Shown: in pieces, positions 51,642 to 59,287 of the stretch | Numbering within the stretch: the first letter of the stretch is position 1 | How the letters are laid out: every line of letters starts with the position of its first letter | NCBI RefSeq assembly: GCF_003429565.1 | Contig: NZ_QUAK01000016.1 | Location: 26,285-90,284 of the forward strand | Length of the DNA stretch: 64,000 nucleotides | Reading direction: 5' to 3' | From: Streptomyces triticagri | GTDB lineage: Bacteria; Actinomycetota; Actinomycetes; Streptomycetales; Streptomycetaceae | The notes under the pieces: model-generated | The model's input: only the letters and a program-made list of their open reading frames with translations | The model's database searches: none | What the model was told of the DNA's origin: nothing | Program-made: the position numbers and the translations under genes

Positions 51642-53246
51642 TCACAGCGGCGGGTTGCCGTGCTTGCGCAGCGGCAGATCGGCGTGCTTGCGGTGCAGCG
51701 CCGCGAGTGAGTCGATCAGCACCCTGCGGGTGTCGACCGGGTCGATGATCTCGTCGATCAGGCCGCGCTCCGCCGCGTCGTAGGGGTGCATGAACTCCGC
51801 CCGGTACTGCTTGGCGAGGTGCTCACGCGTCGCGTCCGGGTCGTCGGAGCCCTCGATGCCGGCGCTGAAGGCGCGATCGGCCGCGTCCTCGGCGCCGGTC
51901 ACGGCGATCTCGTTGGCGGGCCAGGCGAAGGCCAGATCCGCGCCCGCGGAGCGCGAGTCCATCACGAGGTACGCCGTCCCGTAGGCCTTGCGGAGGACCA
52001 CGGACACCCGGGGGACCGCGGCATTGCCGTAGGCGTAGAGGAGTTGGGCGCCGCAGCGCAGGACCCCGTCGCGTTCCGAATCGGGCCCGGGTAGAAAGCC
52101 CGGCACATCCACGAGGGTGACCAGGGCGATGTTGAACGCGTCGCAGGTCGTCACGAAGCGGGCCGCCTTCTGCGCGCCCCGGGCGTCCAACGCCCCTGCC
52201 TGCACGCCGGGTTGGTTCGCCACCACGCCGACGACCTCGCCGTCGAGCCGGACCAGCGCACAGACCACGTTCGGCGCCCACGCCTCGTGCACCTCGAAGT
52301 ACGAGTCCGCGTCGGCGATCTCCCGGATCACCGGCCGGATGTCGTACGGCTCGCCGGGGTCGGTGGGGACCAGGTCGAGCAGGGCCTCGCAGCGCCGTTG
52401 CGGTGTGTCGCCGCTCGGCGTCCAGGGCGGCAACTCGGTGTTGTTGGCAGGGAGTTGGCCGATCAGATGGCGGACGTCGGTGAGGCAGCTCCGCTCGTCG
52501 GGGTAGGAGAAGCCGGCCGTCCCCGTGGTGTGCGCGTGGATCAGTGTGCCGCCGAGGTCCTCCAGGGAGGTGCGGACTCCGGTGGCCGACGCGGTCTGCG
52601 CCGGTCCGGCCGCGGCCAGTTGGGACGTACCGTCCACCATGAACACGAAATCGGTGAGGGCGGGTGAGTAGGCCGCGGTGCCGGAGCAGGGTCCGAGTAC
52701 CACGCTGATCTGCGGTATCACTCCCGAGGCGCGGGCGTGGCGCCGCATGATGCCGCCGTGCCGGGCCAGCGCCCCGACCCCTTCGAGCACCGGGACCCGG
52801 GCGCCGTCGCAGACGCTCACCAGCGGTGCGCCAAGGCGCTGGGCCCGGTCCATCACCTTGTGCACCTTCGCCGCCGAGGTCTCGCCGAGAGTGCCCTCGA
52901 AGACGCCCGGGTCGTGTGCGTAGACGAAGACGGTACGTCCGGACACCAGGCCCCAGCCGGTGACCACACCGTCCGAGTGCGGCGTGCCGAGCGCTGAGCC
53001 GACCTCGGTTCCCCGGTCCTGAACCAGCGCCTCCGTCTCGTGGAACGACCCCTCGTCCAGGAGCAGTTCGAGGCGTTCACGGGCCGTCGCGCCAGGACGG
53101 GCGGCCCGCTCGCCCTTGACGGGGGCGCAGCAGCGCACGATGCGGTCCTCGCGGCTGCGGACGTCGGGGGCGGCATCGTCGGCCGGCTCCTGAGGCCTCC
53201 AGGGACTCGGACGGTGGTGGCGGACGGGCTCCTCCACGGTGGCCAT
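51642..53246 (-). CDS. acyl-CoA carboxylase beta (carboxyltransferase) subunit
   Basis: A 534-residue AccD/PccB-type carboxyltransferase: TARERLELLLDEGSFHE, SDGVVTGWGLVSGRTVFVYAHD, GGIMRRHARASGVIPQISVVLGPCSGTAAYSPALTDFVFMV, VVGVVANQPGVQAGALDARGAQKAARFVTTCDAFNI, LVDVPGFLPG, LRKAYGTAYLVM. Together with a biotinylated alpha subunit encoded elsewhere it makes malonyl-CoA or methylmalonyl-CoA. ATG 53246 has GGAGG upstream. Divergent from rppA, which consumes malonyl-CoA. Confidence 0.93.
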   Translation of the reverse strand: MATVEEPVRHHRPSPWRPQEPADDAAPDVRSREDRIVRCCAPVKGERAARPGATARERLELLLDEGSFHETEALVQDRGTEVGSALGTPHSDGVVTGWGLVSGRTVFVYAHDPGVFEGTLGETSAAKVHKVMDRAQRLGAPLVSVCDGARVPVLEGVGALARHGGIMRRHARASGVIPQISVVLGPCSGTAAYSPALTDFVFMVDGTSQLAAAGPAQTASATGVRTSLEDLGGTLIHAHTTGTAGFSYPDERSCLTDVRHLIGQLPANNTELPPWTPSGDTPQRRCEALLDLVPTDPGEPYDIRPVIREIADADSYFEVHEAWAPNVVCALVRLDGEVVGVVANQPGVQAGALDARGAQKAARFVTTCDAFNIALVTLVDVPGFLPGPDSERDGVLRCGAQLLYAYGNAAVPRVSVVLRKAYGTAYLVMDSRSAGADLAFAWPANEIAVTGAEDAADRAFSAGIEGSDDPDATREHLAKQYRAEFMHPYDAAERGLIDEIIDPVDTRRVLIDSLAALHRKHADLPLRKHGNPPL

Positions 53247-53535
53247 ACGACCTCCAGCTGCGACAGGGCGTGGACGGATCTCCCCATGATCGGTCGGCCG
53301 GACCACGGCGGCATCCGTGGCGGGCCGGCGCCACCGCCCGCCTGGTCGAGCCGGCCACCGGAGACCGGCGCGTCCTGTCGTCCCGGCCGGTCGCCGCCCC
53401 GCCGTCACCGGTTCGGCCCAGCTGAACCAGTGCGGACCCGGCAGCCGGGCCACTCTGGGTACTGGCCCCCGGGGAGCCGAGAACCGGCCCCGAGCAGGGG
53501 CCCACGACTCGGGGACGACAGAAGGGGCTCCTTCC
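53247..53535. other. divergent control region accB-like / rppA
   Basis: 289 bp without a gene. GGTTC-N9-GAACC, around 53420-53440, is an imperfect inverted repeat; several GC-rich hairpins occur nearer rppA. Promoters for both directions must be here, but none was convincing. Confidence 0.45.
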
Positions 53536-54591
53536 ATGGCGACGCTGTGCAGACCCGCGGTCTCCGTCCCCGAGCATGTGATCACTCGAGCGGACACCCT
53601 CGAGCTGGCCCGGACGCTGCACGCGGACCATCCTCAACTCGAGCTTGCGCTGCGGCTGATCGAGAACACCGGTGTGCAGAAGCGGCACATCGTGCAGCCC
53701 ATCGAGGACACGCTCAAGCATCCGGGCCTGGACGCCCGCAACGCGCGCTACGAGGCCGAGGCCAAGGCCCGTGTCCCGGAGGTCGTACGCCGGGCCCTCG
53801 ACGCCGCGGAGCTCCGCACCAGGGACATCGACGTGATCATCTACGTGTCCTGCACGGGATTCATGATGCCGTCCCTGACGGCCTGGCTGATCAACGAGAT
53901 GGAGTTCGACAGCGACACCCGGCAGATACCGATAGCCCAGCTCGGCTGTGCCGCCGGCGGAGCGGCGGTGAACCGGGCCCACGACTTCTGCACCGCGTAC
54001 CCGGACGCCAACGCCCTGATCGTCGCCTGCGAGTTCTGCTCGCTGTGCTACCAGCCCACCGACCTGGGCATCGGAAACCTGCTCTCCAACGGCCTCTTCG
54101 GCGACGGCATAGCGGCCGCCGTCGTACGAGGCCGCGGCGGCACCGGTGTCTCACTCGAGCGCAACCGCTCCTATCTGGTGCCCGACACGGAGGACTGGAT
54201 CGCCTACGAGGTCCGCTCCACGGGATTCCACTTCCAGCTGGACAAGCGGGTGCCCGGCACCATGGAACCCCTCGCGCCGGCCCTCAAAGAGCTGGCCGCA
54301 CTCCACGGCTGGGACGCATCCCAGCTGGACTTCTACATCATTCACGCGGGCGGTCCCCGCATCCTCGACGACCTCAGCAAGTTCCTCGGGGTCCCTTCCG
54401 AGGCATTCCGCTTCAGCCGGGCCACGCTCACCGAGTACGGCAACATCGCCAGCGCCGTCGTACTCGACGCGCTGCGCCGGATGTTCGAGGAGGGCGGCAA
54501 CCGCGACGCGGCCTGCGGACTGCTCGCCGGATTCGGCCCCGGAATCACCGCTGAGATGTCACTCGGCCGCTGGAGGCAGCATGAGCAGTGA
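53536..54591 (+). CDS. rppA: type III polyketide synthase, 1,3,6,8-tetrahydroxynaphthalene synthase
   Basis: A 351-residue chalcone-synthase-like enzyme that condenses five malonyl-CoA to tetrahydroxynaphthalene, oxidised to flaviolin. Catalytic Cys138 is in IPIAQLGCAAGG, and Cys106 in IIYVSCTGFMMPS is the second Cys known to be important in THN synthases. FHFQLDKRVPGTMEP and IHAGGPRILDDL hold the His of the triad and TEYGNIASAVVLDAL the Asn. Overlaps the P450 gene by 11 bp, in the order known for flaviolin-pigment clusters. Confidence 0.93.
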   Translation: MATLCRPAVSVPEHVITRADTLELARTLHADHPQLELALRLIENTGVQKRHIVQPIEDTLKHPGLDARNARYEAEAKARVPEVVRRALDAAELRTRDIDVIIYVSCTGFMMPSLTAWLINEMEFDSDTRQIPIAQLGCAAGGAAVNRAHDFCTAYPDANALIVACEFCSLCYQPTDLGIGNLLSNGLFGDGIAAAVVRGRGGTGVSLERNRSYLVPDTEDWIAYEVRSTGFHFQLDKRVPGTMEPLAPALKELAALHGWDASQLDFYIIHAGGPRILDDLSKFLGVPSEAFRFSRATLTEYGNIASAVVLDALRRMFEEGGNRDAACGLLAGFGPGITAEMSLGRWRQHEQ

Positions 54592-55900
54592 GACCACCAC
54601 CGGTACGGCCGGTGCCCGTACGCGCACGCCGGACCTCGCGAGCGCCGCCCCGGGATGCCCCGTCGCAGGCACCGGCACGGCCGTCGACGCCGGGCTTCCT
54701 CCGCTGCGGCACTGGCCGGCCATCGACCTGGACGGCGTGGACTTCGATCCCGTACTCGCCGAGCTGATGGCCGAGGGACCGGTCACCCGCATCCGGCTGC
54801 CGCACGGCACGGGATGGGCCTGGATGGTCTCCCGCTACGAGGACGTGCGCATGGTCACGGGCGATTCGCGGTTCAGCCGCGCCGCCGTGATGGAGCGCGA
54901 CGTGACCCGGCTCGCGCCGCACTTCATCCCGAGCAAGGACGCGGTGGGCCTGCAGGACCCGCCGCACCACACCACGCTGCGGCGCGCGGTGGCCCCCGCG
55001 TTCACCGGCCGGGGAGTGGAGCGGCTGCGCTCGCGCGCCCAGGACATGCTCGGTGAACTCGTCGACTCGATGCTCCGCGACGGCCCGCCGCTCGACCTCA
55101 CCGAGCGGCTCCTCGCGCCGTTCCCGCTGGCCGTGGTCTGCGAACTGATGGGCATCCCCGAGCACGAGCGCCCGCAGATGCACGAGTGGACCAGCCTGAT
55201 CCTTTCCTCCTCCGCGGGAGCGGACCGCAGCGAGCAGGCAAAGGGCGCCATGTGCGGATACTTCCGCGAACGCCTGCGAGCCGGCGGGAAGCAGGACGGC
55301 GAGGACGGCGAGGACGGCGAGGACGTGGTCAGCCTGCTGGCCGCCGCGGTCGCGGCCGGCGACGTCACCGAGGCCGAGGCCGTCGGGCTCGCGCTGCTCA
55401 TCCAGATCGGCGGCGAGGCGGTCACCAACAACACCGGCAACATGGCGTACATCCTGCTCACCCGCCCTGATCTGCTGGCCAGGCTGCGCGAAGAGCCCGA
55501 GGTGCGCCCGCGCGCGATCGACGAACTCCTCCGGTACATCCCGCACCGCAACTCGGTCGGTCTCTCCCGTATCGCCATGGAGGACGTGACGGTCGCCGGC
55601 GTCCGCATCCGGGCCGGCGATCCCGTGTACGTCTCCTACCTCGCGGCCAACCGCGACCCGGACGTCTTCCCCGACCCCGACCGCATCGACTTCGACCGCG
55701 ACCCCAACCCCCATGTCTCCTTCGGGCACGGTCCGCACTACTGCATCGGCGGACTGCTCGCCCGACTGGAGAGCGAACTGGTCGTGGACGCGCTCGCGGA
55801 CCGCTTCCCCGGGCTGCGCCTGGCCGTGCCGGTCGATCAACTCCGGTGGCGGCCCGGCGCGTTGATCCGCGGCCCCGAGGGAATGCCGGTGGCCTGGTGA
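54581..55900 (+). CDS. cytochrome P450 (CYP158-like, flaviolin-coupling)
   Basis: A 439-residue P450 with haem motif FGHGPHYCIGG (Cys388), E-x-x-R in IDELLRYIPHR (Glu315/Arg318) and I-helix LIQIGGEAVTNN (277-283), which lacks the usual A-G-x-D/E-T acid-alcohol pair as in CYP158A2. CYP158A2 and P-450mel polymerise or oxidise THN/flaviolin into pigments. A three-copy 9-bp repeat (about 55295-55323) encodes DGE-DGE-DGE in a surface loop. Stop overlaps the cupin GTG (GTGA). Confidence 0.92.
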   Translation: MSSETTTGTAGARTRTPDLASAAPGCPVAGTGTAVDAGLPPLRHWPAIDLDGVDFDPVLAELMAEGPVTRIRLPHGTGWAWMVSRYEDVRMVTGDSRFSRAAVMERDVTRLAPHFIPSKDAVGLQDPPHHTTLRRAVAPAFTGRGVERLRSRAQDMLGELVDSMLRDGPPLDLTERLLAPFPLAVVCELMGIPEHERPQMHEWTSLILSSSAGADRSEQAKGAMCGYFRERLRAGGKQDGEDGEDGEDVVSLLAAAVAAGDVTEAEAVGLALLIQIGGEAVTNNTGNMAYILLTRPDLLARLREEPEVRPRAIDELLRYIPHRNSVGLSRIAMEDVTVAGVRIRAGDPVYVSYLAANRDPDVFPDPDRIDFDRDPNPHVSFGHGPHYCIGGLLARLESELVVDALADRFPGLRLAVPVDQLRWRPGALIRGPEGMPVAW

Positions 55901-56448
55901 GCGCGGTGGTGCCGGGTGCGGCGTCCGCGTCCGAAGGGCTGCTCGTGCCCAGCGGTCACGGCCGCACCCTGCACTCGCCGGCCCAGCAGGTGACGTTCAA
56001 GGTCACCGGAGAGCACTCGAGGGCGGCCTCCAGCTTCGAGGTGGTGGTGCCGCCCGGATTCGACGTGGGTGCCCATGTGCACACCCGCAGCGAGGAGTTG
56101 TTCTACGTACTCGACGGGGAGCTGGACGTGCTCGCCTTCGAGCCGCGGGTGCGTACCCCGGACGGCTGGCAGGACTGGGAGTCACCGGCGGGGCAGCGCA
56201 CGGTCCGCGCCACCCCCGGCACCGTGATCGTGGTGCCACCCGGCTGCCCGCACGCGTTCGCCAACCGTACGGACACCCCGGCCAAGATGTTCTTCCAGGC
56301 CTCCCCGCCGCCCGACCACGAGCGCTACTTCGAGGAGCTGCTCGCGCTGCTCGACGCCGAAGGATCGCCACACCCCTCGGCGATCGCCGAACTGCGGGCG
56401 CGCTACGACATCGAGCAGCTCACCCCACTGCGTCACGACGCGCGTTGA
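55897..56448 (+). CDS. cupin domain protein of pigment operon
   Basis: A 183-residue single cupin: GFDVGAHVHTRSEELFYVLDGELDVLAF carries the H-x-H-x3-E metal-binding motif and VIVVPPGCPHAFANRT the second motif His. Family members linked to rppA oxidise THN to flaviolin or act on related quinones (for example MomA-like quinone-forming enzymes). Start GTG overlaps the P450 stop by 4 bp. Its 3' end overlaps the convergent DUF2867 gene by 29 bp. Confidence 0.88.
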   Translation: MSAVVPGAASASEGLLVPSGHGRTLHSPAQQVTFKVTGEHSRAASSFEVVVPPGFDVGAHVHTRSEELFYVLDGELDVLAFEPRVRTPDGWQDWESPAGQRTVRATPGTVIVVPPGCPHAFANRTDTPAKMFFQASPPPDHERYFEELLALLDAEGSPHPSAIAELRARYDIEQLTPLRHDAR

Positions 56449-57019
56449 GCCGCCACCTGCGCCCGATCGACCGCAGCAGCGCCGGGTACACACCGACGTA
56501 CCGGAACGGCTTGATGCCCAGCATGTAGAGGCGCCCGAGCAGGCCGTTCGGCTTGACCAGTACGGTCATCACGCCGTGGTACCCGCCGCTGCCGTCCGAC
56601 ACCCAGCCCAGGTGCAGTACGCAGTGCATGGTGCTGTTGGCCATCTCCGCGGCCCATTCGTCATGGGTGAGGAAGACCGAATGGAACTTCGCGGGCTCCT
56701 CGATGTCGGGGCCGCGCTCGCCCGCGCGCAGATCGTCGGGCAGCCTGTCGCGCAGCGTCGCCACCCTGGCCCCGACGCCGCTCTTCGGCCTGTCGAGCCG
56801 GAACAGCCTGCCCAGCTTCCAGCGGACGGCGAACAGCGCGCGGTACACCACCGAGTCCACGCGGTCGTCGTCGCGCTCCGTGAACTGCGCCACGAGACGC
56901 GCCAGATCGTCCGGCCCGCCGGGAGTGGGCAGCGCCCACACGTCCTCGACGCGAAAGTCGTCGGCGATCTCGTGCACCCGCCACGGGCGGGAGGTGAATG
57001 CGGTCCTCGGGAGTCTCAT
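56420..57019 (-). CDS. DUF2867 family protein
   Basis: A 199-residue protein matching DUF2867: FTSRPWRVHEIADDFRVEDVWALPTPGG, YRALFAVRWKLGRLFRLDRP, EEPAKFHSVFLTHDEWAAEMANSTMHCVLHLGWV, GVMTVLVKPNGLLGRLYMLGIKPFRYVGVYPALL. Function unknown; some Streptomyces members lie next to TetR regulators as here. Divergent from a TetR gene with twin palindromes in the intergenic space. Confidence 0.84.
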   Translation of the reverse strand: MRLPRTAFTSRPWRVHEIADDFRVEDVWALPTPGGPDDLARLVAQFTERDDDRVDSVVYRALFAVRWKLGRLFRLDRPKSGVGARVATLRDRLPDDLRAGERGPDIEEPAKFHSVFLTHDEWAAEMANSTMHCVLHLGWVSDGSGGYHGVMTVLVKPNGLLGRLYMLGIKPFRYVGVYPALLRSIGRRWRLNARRDAVG

Positions 57020-57066
57020 CGGCTCGCCCCTTGTCCCTGCGGTTGTGTCCAGTTTCCCACACGATC

Positions 57067-57118
57067 TATACGGCGCCGTATACATCGAGGCTAGCAGCCT
57101 TCTGTACGGTGGCGTACA
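57067..57118. promoter_or_regulatory. two TetR-type operators
   Basis: TATACGGCGCCGTATA (57067-57082) is a perfect 16-bp palindrome. TGTACG-gtgg-CGTACA (57103-57118) is a second copy of the same T-x-TACG-N4-CGTA-x-A design, 36 bp centre to centre. Both fit between the divergent DUF2867 and TetR genes. Confidence 0.85.
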
Positions 57119-57149
57119 TGGGGCCGGCAGAAGTGAGGAGGGCCACGGG

Positions 57150-57707
57150 ATGGGTGTGACGCGCACGCCGCGCGCCCGCTGGATCGAGGAGGGGCTGCGC
57201 GCGCTCGCCACCGGCGGTCCGGGTGCGGTCCGGGTCGAGGTGCTCGCGCAGGCCCTCGGTGTCAGCAAGGGCGGCTTCTACGGCTACTTCCGCAATCGGG
57301 AGGCGCTGCTCACCGAGATGCTCGACGCCTGGGAGCGCGAGGTGACCGAGGGGGTCATCGAGCAGGTCGAGCGCGGCGCCGGGGACGAACGCGCCCGCCT
57401 GGACCGCCTGTTCACCCTCGTCGCGGAGTCCGACGGCGTGCTCACCGGCACCACTCTCGACCTCGCGGTACGGGACTGGGCGCGCCGCGACGAGGCGGTC
57501 GCCGAGCGGCTGCGGCGCGTCGACAACCGGCGGATGGACTATCTGCGTTCCCTGTTCCGCGCCCTGTGCGAGGACGAGGGCGACGTCGAGGCCCGCTGCC
57601 TGCTCACGTTCGCGCTGCGCATCGGCAACCCGTTCATCGTGGCCGACCACCCCGGTCGTACGCGCGCCGAGGTCCTCGAGCAGACCCGGAACTGGCTGCT
57701 GCGGTGA
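57150..57707 (+). CDS. TetR family regulator
   Basis: A 185-residue repressor: RWIEEGLRALATGGPGAVRVEVLAQALGVSKGGFYGYFRNREALLTEMLDAWE is the HTH; the rest is the TetR core (DLAVRDWARRDEAVAERLRRVDNRRMDYLRSLF). Strong RBS GAGGAGGG before the ATG. It sits behind two palindromic operators shared with the divergent DUF2867 gene, pointing to control of both genes. Confidence 0.9.
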   Translation: MGVTRTPRARWIEEGLRALATGGPGAVRVEVLAQALGVSKGGFYGYFRNREALLTEMLDAWEREVTEGVIEQVERGAGDERARLDRLFTLVAESDGVLTGTTLDLAVRDWARRDEAVAERLRRVDNRRMDYLRSLFRALCEDEGDVEARCLLTFALRIGNPFIVADHPGRTRAEVLEQTRNWLLR

Positions 57708-57720
57708 CGCGGCGGCCCGG

Positions 57721-58191
57721 TCAGCGGGCCCGCGGCTCCAGGACCACCACCGCGGTCTCCGACGGCCGCCGAGCCGCCAAGGCGTCCACCTTGCCGTCGA
57801 TCTCGCGCCACCGTCCCCAGAGGCGGGCCCGCTCCTCGCCCTCCGCGGCGCGCCCGTGCACCTGCCGGACACCGCCGGGCAGGTGCACCGTGCTGTCGGG
57901 ATGGGCCTGCAGGTTGAGCCACCAGGCGGGCTCCGCCGCGCCCCAGCCGTTCATCGCGAGGGTGATCAGATTCGGGCCGTCCTCGAAGTAGCCGAGCATG
58001 ACGCCGCGTTCGAGACCCGTGCGGCGGCCCACGGTGGTCAGACGCAGCACACCCCAGCGGTCCGCCGCCTTCGGGCGCGAAAGGCCGAGACGGCCTCGGG
58101 TGACGCGATACAGGCCGCGATGGACGGCCCAGGCACAACGGATGAACCAGCGCGGTGGAATCCGAGCCTTCGACGTGCCTCGGGTGGACAT
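57721..58191 (-). CDS. deazaflavin (F420)-dependent nitroreductase-family protein
   Basis: A 156-residue Ddn-like protein: GVLRLTTVGRRTGLERGVMLGYFEDGPNLITLAMNGWGAAEPAWWLNLQAHPDSTVHLPGG contains the conserved split-beta-barrel and F420-binding region. Family members reduce nitro groups or quinones using F420H2. Convergent with the TetR gene upstream, opposite to the Usp gene. Confidence 0.86.
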   Translation of the reverse strand: MSTRGTSKARIPPRWFIRCAWAVHRGLYRVTRGRLGLSRPKAADRWGVLRLTTVGRRTGLERGVMLGYFEDGPNLITLAMNGWGAAEPAWWLNLQAHPDSTVHLPGGVRQVHGRAAEGEERARLWGRWREIDGKVDALAARRPSETAVVVLEPRAR

Positions 58192-58393
58192 GAGCGACCC
58201 CCTCGTCCGACGGCCGACACCGTGCCGTCAATATGGCGGACACCGGCGAATCCGACCCCGCCATGTGCCCCCGACCGGCCGACGTGCAGTGGCGTCCCCG
58301 TACCGCCCGCAGGACGATGGCCCGGGGCGTGCCCCCGCGCCGGCGCGTGCCCCGGCCGTCCCGCACACCGTCGATCAGCAGGGAGCAGCCACG

Positions 58394-59272
58394 ATGGAGG
58401 ACACCTCGAGCGCAGGGCGCACCGTCCTGGTGGGTGTCGACGAAGGGCCGGAGCAGCAGGCCGTCGTACGGTACGCCGCCCGGCAGGCCGCCCTGCACGG
58501 AGCCGCGCTGCACCTGGTGCACGTCGTACGGCCCGAGGCCTCCGGAGAGGCTGCCCTGCGGCTGGCCGTCGAGCGCGAGGCGACCGTGGTGGAGCCCCTC
58601 GCGGATCTCGTCCGCAGCGAGTTCCCCGATCTGGCGGTGAGCTCGGAGGCCGTCTCGGGACAGCCGGCCGCCGTGCTCATCGACCGCTCGACGGACATGA
58701 CCCGACTCGTGGTGGGGCACCGCGGCAGCGGCGGCTTCCCGCGGCTGCCGCTCGGCTCGGTCAGCTGGCAGGTGGCCGCCCACGCCGCCTGCCCGGTCGT
58801 CGTCATCCGTCCGGGCGAACCACCCGCCGACGCCCCCAACCGGGTCGCCGTCGGCGTGGACGTCGTGGACATCCCGGAGAACGCTCTGGAACAGGCCTAT
58901 CGGGAGGCCGAACTGCGCGGCGCCCACCTCACCCTGCTGCACGCCAACTTCCACCTCAGCGAAATGCCCACCGGCCCGGCCATGGCCGCGCCGAACTTCG
59001 AGGCCCTGGACGCCGGCGCCCGGCGCCTCCTCAACGACGAGGCGGTCAGACGCCGCGCACAGCACCCGGATGTGGAGGTCGGCCTGCGGGTGGAGCGGGT
59101 CCGGCCGTCCACCCTGCTCACCGAGGCGTCCCGCCGCTCCTCGCTGCTCGTGGTCGGCTCGCACGGGCGCACCGGCCTGCAGCGGCTGATCCTCGGCTCG
59201 GTCAGCGCGGAGGTCCTGCACACCGCCTCCTGCCCGGTCATGGTCGTCCCGCACACGGCGGCCGGAGCCTGA
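58394..59272 (+). CDS. universal stress protein with two Usp domains
   Basis: A 292-residue tandem Usp: domain 1 (residues 8-138) with GHRGSGGFPRLPLGSVS and domain 2 (150-285) with GSHGRTGLQRLILGSVS, both containing the G-2x-G-9x-G-S ATP-binding motif. Such double-domain Usp proteins are characteristic of actinobacterial hypoxia and stress islands. ATG follows GGGAG. It ends 15 bp from the convergent phosphoketolase gene. Confidence 0.93.
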   Translation: MEDTSSAGRTVLVGVDEGPEQQAVVRYAARQAALHGAALHLVHVVRPEASGEAALRLAVEREATVVEPLADLVRSEFPDLAVSSEAVSGQPAAVLIDRSTDMTRLVVGHRGSGGFPRLPLGSVSWQVAAHAACPVVVIRPGEPPADAPNRVAVGVDVVDIPENALEQAYREAELRGAHLTLLHANFHLSEMPTGPAMAAPNFEALDAGARRLLNDEAVRRRAQHPDVEVGLRVERVRPSTLLTEASRRSSLLVVGSHGRTGLQRLILGSVSAEVLHTASCPVMVVPHTAAGA

Positions 59273-59287
59273 GGAACAGCCCGCAGG

